Of a stretch of DNA of 64,000 nucleotides, positions 1 through 13,034 are shown piece by piece. The notes below the pieces were generated by a model, which worked only from the letters and a program-made list of their open reading frames with translations, had not been told where the DNA came from and ran no database searches. The stretch is from positions 248,001 through 312,000 of the forward strand of contig BDSI01000096.1 in assembly GCA_003117195.1 (NCBI GenBank), in the 5' to 3' direction. The DNA comes from Eudorina sp. 2006-703-Eu-15. Its lineage: Eukaryota > Chlorophyta > Chlorophyceae > Chlamydomonadales > Volvocaceae. The first letter of the stretch is position 1; each line of letters begins with the position of its first letter. The position numbers and the translations under genes were made by a program.

Positions 1-362
1 ATCGTCCACAAATTGTCTTGACGCAGACGAGTCAAGCGTCAGCGCACAATCCACCGCAGCCTCTTGCCATCCAACATAAACAAATAAACGAACAAAACCT
101 CTTGGGGACCCGCTCCTGGACATCCGAACGGTTGTCGATGTGACACGTATCTGGTCGGGCAAAGCGAATAGGCAACTTCGCCGCTCGGATCGGCGTGTGT
201 CGCAGCGCCCTTCTCAGCCGCCCACACGCCGCGGGGCCACACGCAACCCGGTGAATCCGGTAGGATCCGGTCCTGGGTCAACCAACCAACCAACCGCAAC
301 AACACCCGACATCCGCCAACTTCCACGTTGCTGACACACCACCTTCCCCCGTGGACAACCCC
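1..362. other. 3' flank of the SOUL gene
   Basis: No gene is supported here. The stretch follows the stop codon of the minus-strand SOUL gene and probably holds its 3' UTR. No minus-sense TGTAA polyadenylation signal was seen. Confidence 0.4.
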
Positions 363-3300
363 TCATTGCCCCTTCCAATCGAAGGCGCGTTTCACAACAG
401 CCTCGAAGAAACGCTTCAGCCGCATGGCCAAGTCCTCCTCCGACTCCTCCGCGTCGGCGTCCTCTGCAGCGGCGCCCTGCGGCTGCGCCGACGGCGGCTG
501 CGCCTTGGCCCACAGCCACAGCTCGTTGTGTCGCTTGACGAGGCGGGCGGGCTGGTCGTACAGTGCCAGGCCGATGAACTCGGTGTGGATGTCCTTGCCG
601 TCGCCCGTCAGGTTGTCGATGAACTCAAAGCCCTGGAGAAGGTTGGCGAGCGGGGGGGGGAGCGGAGGGTGTCTTGACTCCGCCAGGCTGAGTAAATACA
701 TCTGCACCTAGGCTCCGTCGGTCGAGGTTCTTTCCTGAACACACACGCACGTATTTTCTTGCAGGTTATGTGGCAAGTATATTTGCACCTGGGTTCGGGC
801 GGGCGGGCGGGCGGGTTTCATTTCTAAACACACGCAGGTGTCTTCTACTTCCGTCGCATGTGTCGCTATACACGCACACACACACACACACACGCCCGCG
901 TGCGCCCCCCTACCCTCTGAATGACCACGTCCTCTGTGGCGAACCCCCCGAAGGACAGCACCCAGACGTCCTGCTCCTCCACCGGCAGGACCGCCAGCTC
1001 CGCGGCGGTGGGGGCGGGCGGTTTGTCCTGGGGGTGTGGTGCCGTGGTGGCGGCGGCGGTTATGGTTGCAGCGAGGTGACGGACGGCGCGGCGGGGCGAG
1101 GCGGGGGAAGAAGAAGCAGGGCATACGGCACGGCAGGCTTGGCCGATGCGCGGCATCCGTCCCAGACCAGTTACGGTACTAAGCGCAACCCGATCGCAGC
1201 CCGGTCGCAGCCCGATTACAAGTTCACAACCCGACCAGCCACTGATCTTCAACACGTCCCGCGGGGAAGCCTCTTCATCACGTCTATATGTTAAGTATCG
1301 CCGCCCTGCAGCTCGTACGGCAGCTCGTACGGCGTCTCGTACCTGCAGCTCGAAGGGCACGAAGTACTCGATGGTGTAGGTGGTTTGCAGTGTGTGCGCC
1401 TTGGCGTCCGCGACGTACAGCAGCGTGAAGGAGGGGTTGGTCTGGGGCAGTTTTGTGGCGTTGACGTTGTCGCCGGACACGTACTTTTGGAGGCGCTGCG
1501 GTGCGGGCGGGGTTGGGGTTGGGGTTGGGGTTGATGCGTTGGGGAGATGATGGGGTGGATAGGGCTGGGGGTTGAGGGAAGAAGGTCGGAGGCGGGGTCC
1601 GGGGTCAGGTAGACTGGTCCTCCAACCCAACACGCAGCCCATTAAAAAAGCTGTTCACTATCCAAGAAGCGTTGCCAGCCAGCCAGCCAACCAGCCAGCC
1701 ACACGAACCGGAATGCTCGAGGAGAGGAACCCCTGGGGGCATCGGAATGCAAACCCTTGAACACGAGGGGCCCCGGCGGACCCACGTTGTACCCCTCCTC
1801 GTACGCATCGCTCCACTTGACGCCGGTCACGTTGGTCGAGATCCAGTGAGCTGGGGTCGTACATGTACGGCACACATGTACGGCAAGATGGGCAAGGGAA
1901 GGCGTCAGAATGACCCGAATCGCGGTCGAGTCTGCTCACCGCAGCAGGGGCCTGTAGGATCACCGTATGGCGGTACACGAACCCCATCCCTCCCTCCCTC
2001 CCTCGTCGAGCGGTGGCAACAGTGGTCCTGCTCGTAACCCGCGGGCTAGTGAGCGGACCCGCGCAGCCTGTGCGCAACCTCCCACAGGCGTAACTTGGGT
2101 CGCGTATTGACTCCTGTGCCACGTATCGGTTCCCCAATCCATACCCCACAGGCGATCGACCCGCGGGTCGGGCCACACTCGCCCCTGCCGGCCCTGCCGC
2201 CGCGTGGCTCCCACTCTCCCGCCCTGTCACGCACCCACCCACCCACCTGCCTGCGCACACCCCACACGCCACGAAGGTCACGGCAAGTACGCGTGTGTTT
2301 CCGGTGTTTGTCGGGGGGTTTCGTCTTTCGTGGGTCTTCCCGGTTAGCGTTACAAAACACGCACACGCGTGCGCGCGCGCCGCCCAGCTCCCCCGCCGTG
2401 GCCCCGCCGCCGCCGCCGCCGCCGCCCCGACCACTGCGGCCACCACCCGCACCTCGCTTGTAGTGGCGCAGCTCCACGTCGTCTCGTGTCTCCAGGACGG
2501 AGAACTCCGGGCAGTCCTTGCTCCGGCAGAAGCTGGGGGGCTGCCACCCCAGCTGCGATAGGAGGGAGGGAGGGAGGGAGGGGCAGCCGGTTGGGGTGTT
2601 GGCTGGCTGTGCAGTGACCGGCGGTGCTGATAGGCGGGGCTCTCGCAGCGTCGCCGGACTTTGCGGAGGGCGTACAACACAGCATCGTACGGCAGCGCGT
2701 ACGGCATGGAGGTGCCGGAGCGGTCTGGCGGGGAGGGGGGCGATGCTCGTCCGGAGGAGTGTACGGCAACGCATGTAGGGCAGGGCAGGGCCACTGCCGT
2801 TGCTTTGGGTGGATCCAGGGTCACTCTTGCGGGCGCCAAAGGGCCCTGCTGTCAGCCAAACAATGCTGGGAGGCCGGCCGGCGCGCACCCCCGCGGAGGA
2901 AAGAATTCGTTGCAGACTGCCGCGTTACCTTTGAGCACTGCAAAAGTGCAGCCTCCGCTTAGATTACGGTGTAGAATTATTAAATTAAATTTTATTAATT
3001 GTATAAACGTACGCCGCGGCCTGCCCTTGTAGACGGCCGAGGGGTTGCGTACTGAGTTCGAGCTGGCAGCGCCTCAACCCTCAACCCGCAACCCTAATTC
3101 ATAACGCACCGGAGGGCGCCCTGGGTTACGATCTTACGAAGACGCACGGACGTGGTTCTGGTGCGGGACAATTACGCAGCGCGCGGAAATAAAGGACCTA
3201 ACGGGCGCGGTGCCGATGCGGTGCGCGTTGGGCTGCGACCCACTGCCACTGACCCACGGGTCAGGAACGTCAACAACGCGCCTGGGTGGCGAACAATGCC

Positions 3301-3449
3301 GATCGGGCAGGTGCGAGCGAGTGCTGCGGGCGGCCCGAACCCACCTCTATAGTGTCGCCAGCATCGATGCGGGCGGCCCGGACTGGCAGCCCGCCGCAGA
3401 TGGCGAGGCCCAGGACCAGCAGAGCCGCGAGTGCGCTGCCCCGCGCCAT
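363..3449 (-). CDS. SOUL-family heme-binding protein, secreted
   Basis: Predicted SOUL/HBP-type heme (tetrapyrrole)-binding protein of about 268 residues in six exons: 3449-3345, 2552-2453, 1850-1786, 1495-1343, 1027-914 and 632-363. Exon 1 encodes a signal peptide, a hydrophobic Leu/Ala core ending near VRAARIDAGD, so entry into the secretory pathway is inferred. SOUL hallmarks follow in order: the segment CPEFSVLETRDDVELRHY, then STNVTGVKWSDAYEEGYN, then RLQKYVSGDNVNATK, and late in the protein WVLSFGGFATEDVV. The last exon ends in an acidic then basic tail not typical of the family core. Family members bind heme or porphyrins; the ligand here is unknown. All junctions are GT-AG and phase-consistent. 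The acceptor of the last exon is the least certain, because a few residues of the domain may be missing there. The gene is divergent from the CmcI-like gene about 1.9 kb away. Confidence 0.85.
786..835. repeat. Dispersed intronic motif (TTCATTTCTAAACACAC type)
   Basis: This lies in the last intron of the SOUL gene. Nearly the same text, including the preceding (GGGC)n tract and flanking CACCTG, recurs at 44602-44645 in an intron of the Kir gene. Shorter relatives occur at several other sites in the window. Confidence 0.6.
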
Positions 3450-5395
3450 GGCGCCTGGGTTGTCGTGCCTGCTCCTGATGGATGGATGGATGGGATGCTG
3501 CGTAAAAAACTTTTCCGGACGAGCTTCAAGAGTTGCTGGACGCTTGGGTCCTGATGGAGGCCGATGCTGCCGATTGGCACCTTTATAGCTGTCGACTTCC
3601 TCAGCGCACTTGCGTCATCCGAAGTCGTACTGCCCGTGTCACGAGCACACGTTTTTGAGTGGGCAGAGGCAATTGTTGATGGAATGGCGACCTGGAGTAA
3701 CTTCAAATGATCTTGAAGGCGTTGCTGTTGCTGTTCTTACGCGATTTCAAGGGAGTGAGGGCCATATTTGCCCTCACCATTACAAAGGATGTTACAGCGG
3801 ACCCCGCGGGTCATCGGTGACAGCCAAGGCTTCCACACCATACACTGCGTGACCGAAACTGCGCCACCATGGCACACCGGACAGGCTCCACAAATGCACC
3901 GAAACACTCCCCGTGCCCACTCTTCCAGGCAACTTCAATATGATCTCGAAGGCGCTGCTGCAGCTCTTCTTACGCGATTTCAACGGAGTGAGGGCCACAT
4001 TTGCTGCAAATGTGGCCCTCACCGTTGTCGCCATCGCCGGCTACGTAGTACGGTATATGCCGTATCGTTCATACTTTTGTACACATGACACATCCACTTC
4101 ATCGCGCATATCCATGCGTAAAGAACCTATTTTACCAGGTTCAAGTTCTGCTGGTGCGTTTTGCTGCTAGTCCTATGATCAGCTTCGTTTTAAGTCAAGT
4201 AGCGTGGGCTGGTATCTGTATTTCCGATGCTGGGGGGGCAACGTCGCCCAGCGGGCCGTTGCCGGCCTGGTACGGAAGCGGCGGTGACCCTGCGGGCTTC
4301 CAGCCGCTTTCACTTCCATGCGGCACGAACACACTGCCGTACGCTGCCAGATCCCTCCTTGGACCTGGCGACTGGGGCGGAGGGCCGGCGCCCAGATGGC
4401 CGCTGCCGTCCAGCCGTGTCCAGCAGCCCCCGGGGACCAACCAAGCGCCTTTGTTGGTTTGCACGCAGCAATAACGAGGAATATATTATTTGTCTACTAA
4501 GACTACGGCATCTTGCAGTCGTTCGCGGGGTCGAGGAGGTCGTTGGTGTTCGTTATCCAAGCGACATGCTTGGACAGGCAGGAGAGCGAATTGCTGAAAT
4601 TTTACTCTAACGAGCATAAACTAGACGTCCAATCTGTGTGTAGACGCTCATTCTTACTGCTGTAATAGAGCGCGGCAATTGTCCGAGAGACCGAGACCAT
4701 CGTGTCATCGATCATGGTACCGTGATCAATTTACTTACTCCTCCCTGGGAGCGGTAACCGTACAGTTCAGCATGCAAGAAATCGATGATGCCTAGCCTGA
4801 ATAAAAATAACGGAAACAACCCTTGAAGCAAGCATCCAAGCAAGCCAGGTCGTTAGACGGATGGAGAAATGTCAACCAACGCAGTGTGTTTTTTCCCAAC
4901 GAGGCTCACCAATGTCAGTTGATATTTAATACTCGCTCGAGCCATGGCATTTTAGATGCATGGATTGCCGTTTTACAGCAACGGACTTCAGCGATCTTTT
5001 GTACAAAGCCAGGCTTCCAGCACACAAGACATAAGTTAAGCCCGGACTTTGACGGGGGCCTGCGTTTGATGCTTTCCGTGTAGCCAGACACCCTGACTCG
5101 AACATCGTGCCGTACTTGCAATGTTTCAAACCTTCTAACTTCAAACCTTCCACCGTCTTACACTTCCCCAATTCCTTCGGTTGCTGGTTGCCCGGATTGC
5201 TGCGACTCAATCGTATGCATGACGACTTTTCGAAAATGTCCACGGAGAGCATCGTGGTCTTCCACGACGCAGTAGCTTAATGCAGGCCTCTTGACAGCTG
5301 CCCAATTGGCTTAAGGATTGATTTTAATTGGTCGTGCATCACTAGATTGCCTGTGCCTTGACTTGGCCATAGCGTTATACAGACGTCGGTCAACG
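3450..5395. other. Divergent intergenic region with direct repeat and perfect hairpin
   Basis: This separates the minus-strand SOUL gene from the plus-strand CmcI-like gene and must hold both promoters. No convincing coding exon was found. It carries a diverged direct repeat (about 3711-3780 and 3945-4034), and the second copy contains a perfect hairpin. The part from 4600 on is more AT-rich. Confidence 0.5.
3988..4022. repeat. Perfect 17-bp inverted repeat (hairpin)
   Basis: Arms GTGAGGGCCACATTTGC and its exact complement are separated by one base. It sits in the second copy of a direct repeat whose first copy (about 3711-3780) has only a reduced version of the arm. Confidence 0.85.
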
Positions 5396-8300
5396 ATGGA
5401 CTTGATTAGATCAGGGCACGGCCAGCATAGAAACATAGGATTGTGCATCCTTGTTTCAGCATTGATTATGGTTAGTCCAGTACCGGATGTTGCCGCTTCC
5501 CGGCAGGCGCATAGGAGAACAGTAAGTCTACGCGGCTTTGATACGCATATCACGCGGCGGAAGAAGCTTGGAACTGCAGAGAACATTGCAATGCATATGA
5601 CACCAGCGCATGGCTGTCCTTACTTTTGGTTCTACCGTTCGCGCAGAGGCGGTTGCCGGATGGCGCCGTCCCCATCAACCTTTACGAGCTGTTGGGTCCA
5701 GATGCTTACTATCGGGGAGTAGTTTGGCAGGTAGGTATTCCGAGCCTGTTGCTTGCCCTATCCGTGTCGGCTTACCCAATCCGTACGGCGTGCCACTGCA
5801 GCGAATGCCCACCGTTTCCTTACCGTATTCGGTGGGAGTTGCCGCCAACCTGTCTCACTCCTCTCTCGCCCCACCCTCCCCCTCCCTCCGCAGCCCATGA
5901 GGTGCTATGCGCCCCTCAGTCAGATCATAGAGTTTCCCACAGACGAGAAGCTGAAGGACTTGGAGGACCGCATGCTGCAGGTGCGTCGGTGCAGCGCCGT
6001 CGCACGGTGCCTCACCGAGGAGGCGGGAACCCCAGCCCTGGCCGGCAGCGCACAGTTCCAACTCGGGCCACAACCCCAACTCGGGCCACAGCCCCAACTC
6101 AGCCCACAGCAGGTCTTGTGCGGCGGACGACTACGGCGGACCACACGGGATGACGGGGCAACGGCCACATGGGATGGCTGTCGCATGAGGCGCAGGTCGC
6201 CGGCACCGACGCGCCAGGGGCACCATAGCCAACCCGGACCCTCACTCGCCCGGGCCCGGGCCCTCAGCCACCCCATCCCCCCACCCATCCGCCCACCGCC
6301 GTCATGCATATGTCCTCATGGGCCCCATCTGATCCACACTGTGTTGGACCCGCTGTGTTAGACCCGCTGTGTCCTCCTGAAGAAAGCCATGAAGTGGCGC
6401 ACCGGGGTAGCACCCCACCGCCCCCGACGTCCGCACAACCGCCGCCCCGAACCCTCCCAATCACCATCGCCCTAGGTAGGCAGGGGTCAGTGGCGGTACC
6501 CTCCCTCCAGGACCACCCCGTGCCACCCTCTCTGCACCCCCTCTCGCCCCCAGGAGCTCCTGCAAGCGCTGAGTGAGACGGCCAACGTACCCATCGAGGT
6601 GCGCTGGCCGGGCGGCGGGACGGGGCGGCGCGGGACCGGGATGGATGGCGGGAAGGGTCAGGGCCGCCCCAGGTGTAGGGGTTCAGCAGCAGGCGTGACA
6701 GCCGAGTCGACGTGGCGCAGCAGCGGCCAGGCCCTGATCCGACCCTGATGGTTCGCATTACCCTTGGCAAGTCCTCCTCACGGGCCCTCGTGGGGCCCAA
6801 CGCGCAGCAGGACCCGCCGCCCAGCGCGGCTATGGCTTTGGATGTGCTGCTTGGAAATCCGCGGTTGCCCGGGCCGATGCTGATCGTCGGCGTCAGGAGG
6901 CTGGGTGACGGGCTGTCACACAGCAACTCGCAAACGCCGGCCCGCCTGTCTGTCCTCTCCCCTGCTCCCCCCCAATGCCCTCCTCCTCCCCCCCAGTCCC
7001 TGAGCCGCGACTCCAGCTTTCCGCTGGCGAGCGGTGTGCCCAACCTGGACCAGGGCCGCATGGAGTCCGACATGGAGTACCGCAAGCAGGCGCTGCGGCC
7101 GCTGGCCTCCGACGAGCGCTTCTGGAGGTGGCTGCGCCGCATGAGCCTGGTGGCGCACCGGTACACGTCCGACCACCGGGACCCGTACAGCAAGAAGGCG
7201 GTCGTGGCCTGCATGGACGCCAACGTCGCAGGTGGGGCGGGTGGGGCCCGGATGGGGGGGCCCGTGCGCCTGGGCACTGGCCGGCAGGGTCGTGTGGGGC
7301 ACGGCTTGGCGGCTTTGGGGGGCCGGGATGCGGTGGGGGGTCAAGCCCAGACACAACCAGCCCGGGATGGGGAGGGGGGCCAGGCCGTAGGGTGGGGACT
7401 GGGGAGGGCGGACGGTGGGGTCGGGCTTGGTTAGTGTGGGTTGAACGGCGGGAGGGACGCTCCCGGAACCGGCTGCGGCTACTGCTGCTGCGGCGGCGGC
7501 GGCCCAGTGGTGAGAGGAACACAGGACGCTGCGGGCTGCCGAGCTGCTTAGCTGGGTGGCTGTCTGTGTGCGGCCGCCGCAGCGGCGACCCTGGATTGAA
7601 GGGGGCCGGGCTGAGGGGGCGGAGTGACTCTGCTCCTCTACAAGACGCCCGCCCCGCGGCGCCCCCGCGACCCCGTAACCGGTCCTTGCCCCCGTCCCCG
7701 GTCCTTCCCCCGATCCCTCCCTCCCCCCGTGGGGGCAGATATGGTGGGCAACGCGGTCCGCGACCCCGTTGTTGACTGCTCGAACAGCTCCTCCATCCTG
7801 GCGCACTGGGGGCTCTTCAGCGACCCTGCGCTGCGCCTCCGGGATGTCGTGAAGCGCGTCATCGGCGACCCCGGCTGGTGCAGTGTGCAGCCCATGTACG
7901 AGCCGTACGGCGTGTGGCTCAAGAAGGTGCGGGATTGGCCTCCGCCCCGGACGTGCTTGGCGGGGTGCGGCATGCCCACCCACCATGGCCATCTCAGTCC
8001 GCGAGACAGGGGGGGAAGAGGCTGGTCCATCGCCGCGTCTCTCTACGGACATCCGGTCGGTGACTTGTTTTGTTTTGTTTTGGGTCTCAATGTGTCCTTT
8101 GCCCTCCGCTCCCGCACAGGTTGAATGTGTCTGCAAATTTGCTGTATCCTCCCGTCCCCTACCCTACCCCCCTACCCTCCCTGCCCTCCCCTACCCCCCT
8201 CCCAGGAGCGCATCATGTCCAAGCGCCCCGGCGACGTGCGGTTCCGCCAGGACAACCGCCACAAGGAGCGTGTCATCTTCCTCTTTGACCTGCTCTACGA

Positions 8301-10936
8301 ACATGAGCATGCGTTCAAGCGGCAGCACTGGCTGGGGGCGGTGGTGCAGCAGGTGCGGCTGGGGGCCTGGCTTGCTGCCCGGGTGGTTAAATTGAAAAAA
8401 GAAACAAACCCGGGTGGTGGCATGGCATAGGGCGTGAAGGGTACCGTTTCTGGTATTAATTAATTAACTAATAATACGTCCAGTCGGGGACTGTGGCATG
8501 TGTTAAGGGGGCAGGAGTGGTGAGGCTATGGGTTTCCCCTTGCCTATACACTACCCGCCACAGCACCGTTTCTGGTAATGGTGTATAGTTGTTAGGATTG
8601 GAGCGGACTCCAGACGCGCGCGTGTTGGGGACAGAGGGTAGGCCAGGCGGCCAGGTCGTGTGTGAGCCGGGAGCGGGCAAGGATGTGGGGCGGGCAACAC
8701 CGGCGCAGGGCCCAGCTCCATGGATCACCATGGACGCGCTCCACCACTGCACCGTCCGTTCCCTTTCCCTGCCTGTGTCCCAAGGGGCGGGCACCCGGTC
8801 GCGGTTCTGGGCCCCACGGTTCTGGGCCCCACGGTCGCGATGCTCGGGCAGCTCTGTTGGCTGGGCCGTGAGGACCCATCTACCGTAACAGACCCAAGCC
8901 TACCCCACGCTCCCACCTGCTGGCCCTTCCCCGACCCTGCCTGGCGCAACTCCCCCTCCCTTACCCCCTGTGGTGGTCTGGACCCTCAGAACCCCTTCGA
9001 CATGTACGCCATTATGGACATCATCCACACCCTGGAGCCCGACCTGATCGTGGAGACGGGTGGGCGGGGGGAGAGGGCACGGCGGGGAGGGGGGTAGGGA
9101 AATTTTGGCAGGCACATGGGGAGGCGGGGAATGGGTGTGGCGGGCACGGGCGGTCGGCTGGCCGTTGTTAGGTGGACCCGGGGTCAGCGGCGGTGGACCT
9201 TTCCCGGGATCTGCGGCGGCTGCTCCCCCTCGTACGGGGAGGGGGGTAGGGAAATTTTGGCAGGCACATGGGGAGGCGGGGAATGGGTGTGGCGGGCACG
9301 GGCGGTCGGCTGGCCGTTGTTAGGTGGACCCGGGGTCAGCGGCGGTGGACCTTTCCCGGGATCTGCGGCGGCTGCTCCCCCTCGTATTGGCAACACAGCG
9401 TGGTTGGGCGGGTTTCTCGTCCACGCTCGACGCGCATGCGAAACACACACATTGCGTCCTCGCAAGTCGTGTCTCTCGGTTTATTTTAACACACATTGCG
9501 TCACCACACGCCCGGCTGGCGGACGCTGCCCCGCCCCGCCAGCCATCTTATCGGCTGCCAGCGGTCTGAAGTTGTCCCTGCCGTAACCTGCCCTGACCGG
9601 CCCCAGGTACCGCCAACGGCGGCAGCGCGCTGATGTGGGCCAGCATGCTGGAGCTGACCCGGTCGGGCCGGGGCCGGGTCATCACCATCGACGTCAACGC
9701 GCCGGAGCGCGACAGCTGGGCCGGGGTGAACGCCAAGGACCCGGTCCAGAATCCGCTATGGGACAAGTACGTCACATTCCTTAAGGTGAGACCGCCACCG
9801 CGACCAGTTCCAGAGCCGGAACCCGTACCAGGCGCAGGATTGGCACTGCGACCAGGCGCAGGATAGTGCCGCGACTGCCGGGGTTCGCTTCGTCGCCGCG
9901 GCATCTTCATGACGTGCTTCGGCGTCGCCTTGCCCCTATCCCCGGGGCCCACACCCGCCCACACCGCGGCCTCGCCCCCTGCCGCCGGGCCCCCACCCCC
10001 GCCGTCACCCCCCTTCAGGGCTCCTCCCTGGACCCTGCGATCCTGTCCAAGGTCCGTGAGGCCGCGGCCTCCAGCCAGGTGGTGCTGGTGCTGCTGGACA
10101 GCGACCACACGGAGCACCACGTGCAGGTGGGGGAGGGGGGCCGCGCAGGGGAGGGGAGGGTGTGGGTGGGTGGGTAGGTAGAGACAATCAGCGGCCCTCG
10201 ACCCTGCCTTCTGACACGGGAAGACACACACGGCAGGGGCGTTATCCGTGATTAGTTGTACACAGCGATTTGTGTTTAATGACAACCTGTGTGTAGAAGA
10301 AAAGAAACTGTGTGTGTCGACGGGTCGGGTATGCAGATCGCAATCGGGGCAACTGTCCGGCGCTGCTGCGCCCACCGCATATCACGCACACCTGCCTTGC
10401 CCTCAGGAAAAACCTAATACCCTGGTAAGTATGATGGCAACTGGATTGGGCAGCGGGGGTTCCCTCGTGTTCCCACGCACCCCGCCTCCCGCCATGAACT
10501 CCACACACCCCTCTGCTGTGACCCCCACCCCGACCGCCACCCCCAGCTGGAGGCGGAGGCGTACTGCCCCCTGGTGACCAACGGCAGCTACTGCATCGTG
10601 GAGGACACCAAGCTGTCCCGCTTCTCGGTGGTGGGCGGCCCCGCGCCGGGCATCGAGCGCTTCCTGGCGTCGGCCGCCGGCGGCGACTTCGTGGCGGACC
10701 GCGACCGGGAGCCCTTCTACACGCAGCACGCGGGCGGCTACCTGCGCCGCGTCGCGGTCAGTGCGCCGAAGGGCGGCCCGCAGCAGCAGAAGCAGCGGCG
10801 GCGGCGCAGCAGTACCAGCAGCAGGAGGCGGCGGCTGCAGGGTCGACGGGCGCTGGATGACGATGAGGGTCGCCGCAGCGGGCGGGAGCAGGGCGAGGAG
10901 GAGGGGGTGCGCGGCGTGGCGGTGCAGCAGCGATGA
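5396..10936 (+). CDS. CmcI/cephalosporin hydroxylase-like protein, secreted or membrane-anchored
   Basis: Eleven-exon gene for about 552 residues. Exons: 5396-5521, 5647-5730, 5894-5980, 6554-6598, 6997-7231, 7739-7926, 8206-8352, 8990-9059, 9607-9785, 10019-10126 and 10547-10936. All junctions are GT-AG and in phase. The N-terminus has a hydrophobic stretch (GLCILVSALIMV) that looks like a signal peptide or anchor. Exons 8-11 carry the CmcI-type Rossmann fold: DLIVETGTANGGSAL (SAM-binding-like glycine loop), GRVITIDVN, VVLVLLDSDHTEHHV and the TNGSYCIVEDTKL strand. This family includes cephalosporin hydroxylase CmcI and rhamnosyl O-methyltransferases, so a SAM-dependent O-methyltransferase is the likeliest activity; the substrate is unknown. 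The C-terminus is a basic, Gln/Arg-rich tail. Intron 8 contains a 152-bp tandem duplication. A TGTAA signal lies about 1.2 kb past the stop. Confidence 0.87.
9083..9386. repeat. 152-bp tandem duplication in an intron
   Basis: Two adjacent copies of a 152-bp unit lie in intron 8 of the CmcI-like gene (about 9083-9234 and 9235-9386). Landmark words such as GTAGGGAAATTTTGG recur at exactly 152-bp spacing. The copies look essentially identical, so the duplication is recent. Confidence 0.9.
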
Positions 10937-13034
10937 GCAGGCGTGTGCGGGGGCCGGGGGGCAGCGAAGAGACGCGAGGTGGAGGGTTGGGGGGAGGCGC
11001 GGAGCACGGTGGAATCACAGAGGGTGCGTGGCCCAGCCGAGCATGGCTCTAGGGACATGAGCGCAGCGTGATTCCCTGAAACCGACAACGGATGAGCGCT
11101 GTGGGGTTGAGGTCGGTCGGGTGGTTTGCAGGAACATGGAGGTGTGGAGATCTGGATTCCATTCGGGCCACTGTGGCTTTGGCGCTGGGGCTGAGGCAAG
11201 GAGGGGGCCGTGGCGGCGGCGGAAAGCCAGAGGAGTCGACCAGGAGAGTGGCCACCGCAGTCTGTCCGGAGTTGGAGGTTGACACGGATATGAAATAGGT
11301 CGTTATTGGGGCGGCTGCGTGGGTGTGATGATACATGAACGGGATATAGGTCTGGCGGGGGGAGGAGGTGAGGGGACGAGAGCTGCGGTGCGGCGGGCTG
11401 TGGTGCGTCCCCCGCGCTGGGACTCCAGCGGAGGCGGTGGAAGCGATGGACGCACGGGGTCGCAGCCGGATTCGAAGCCGTCGCGGGAAGCGGTGGATGA
11501 AGTGAGGCCAAGAGGAGTTTGGCCCGGGAGTAGGGCTGAACGGCTGTCCATAGCCTGGCCGTCAGCGCCATGGTGGCACGCGGCCAAACCCTAGGTGTCC
11601 CAACAACAAACAATCACAGCAGAGGGTTGTCTGGTTGTGCCTCTGGGACTGCCTTCGGTACCTGTTGCGGGGGGCGTGAGCGCGCCTCGCCCTGGACCTC
11701 GCCTCGCGTGAGTTTGAGGCGGGTTTCTTTTCGCAGCGGCCATGATGCCACCGACTGCGGCTGCTGCCTCCTGAGTGTGTGAACGAGACGAGATCAACGC
11801 GGACCCCTCCTGCGACTGCGATCCGAGAGAACGTGAGCCTGAGCCGCGACAGACAACCAGGAGGAGGCCGGTGGGCAGTGCCGCTTCGCGTGGACGTGCG
11901 TGTGTGCGCCTCCCCCTGGGTGCACGGTCGGGGTGAGCATATGGCAGGAGAGCGACACATGGTCCGGGAGAGCGCGGACAGGAGGCGGCGGTGTGGGCTC
12001 TGGGGCGATATGGGAGCTGAATGAACCACGTGCCGGCTAAGGTTCCGCGCCGTTATGGCGCTCGGTGCTCCCGGGCGGGCGGGCGGGGAGCATCTTGTAA
12101 CGTCCCTTGGTGGTGGTGGTGGTGATGGTGGTGATACATGGTGGGAACACATAGCAGGGGTGCGCCAGCTGGCTGACGACCAAGAGAAACGAATGCGGTA
12201 GGCCACGTGTGTGTTCAGCGAGGAAACCCGCTGCCTGTTTGGGCATGTGGGTGGAGGCTAGGGAGGGTCGGAGGTGCGCGTGGGGTTGCAGTTTGTGCAT
12301 GGCCAGCATGCATGGCGGTGGTGTGCGAGGGCTCCAGCCTTTCTCATCCAGGCCAACGCGCCTTCCGCGACGATTGCGGATTCCTAGCTAGGATCAAGGA
12401 ACTGTCTCGCCCTGCATGTCATTCAAACAGGTTCGTGGGGGTAGGGGCCGCACTTCACGTCCCCGTCGTTCTGGGACGGTGCGAGCGTTACCGCGGCGAC
12501 CGGCCCATGGGTCCGTCCGACGCAGTCCGCGCGACGCGCCCCGCCTGTCAAAGCCCGGCACACGCCTGTTCGCAGAACTCAAGGAGGAGAGCTTTCTATG
12601 CTTCCGTCCAAGCTGAATTGAAATTTTGTTTCTTGCAACATCGGCAACCTCCTACCCGTCAAATGGCCTTAGTCGCACATCGCGGTTTCTGCCCTGGGGT
12701 AACCCGGTCTCGGTCTCTGCATCCAACATGAGCACGAGCAGCCCCTGATTCCGTCAGCGCTGTGGGACTGCTGCGTGGCTCTTTTGTCAGAGAGGGGGCA
12801 TTGCCTCGTTGCGCTCGTCGAGGAGAAACCCACGCCCCTCCATCTTCTTCTCGAAGTTCCTCCGGGGATTCGTACAACACCCCCCTAACAGGTAGAGACG
12901 CACCTCTTTATCATTCAAGCCAGCGATACCGTATTTGCTAAGTACTACAAACCCCCTCTCCCCCTCCGGAATCCCTCCGGCCCTCCAAGAGCGCGGTGAC
13001 CGCGCACCCTTGTCTTCCCGCCCACCCGAGTGTC
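10937..13034. other. 3' UTR and intergenic region between CmcI-like and sulfotransferase genes
   Basis: No coding exon is supported. The first 1.16 kb is compatible with a long GC-rich 3' UTR ending near the TGTAA at 12096. The last few hundred bases hold the sulfotransferase promoter and 5' UTR. Open frames here lack family features and contain codons unlike the neighbouring exons. Confidence 0.45.
12096..12100 (+). terminator. TGTAA polyadenylation signal (CmcI-like gene)
   Basis: TGTAA is the standard poly(A) signal of volvocine algae. A plus-sense copy lies downstream of the CmcI-like stop, so assignment to that gene is inferred. Confidence 0.45.

Noticed and set aside
1509..1534. (GGGGTT)n as telomeric DNA
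   Set aside because: Only about four units inside a gene intron, and the volvocine telomere repeat is of the TTTTAGGG type.
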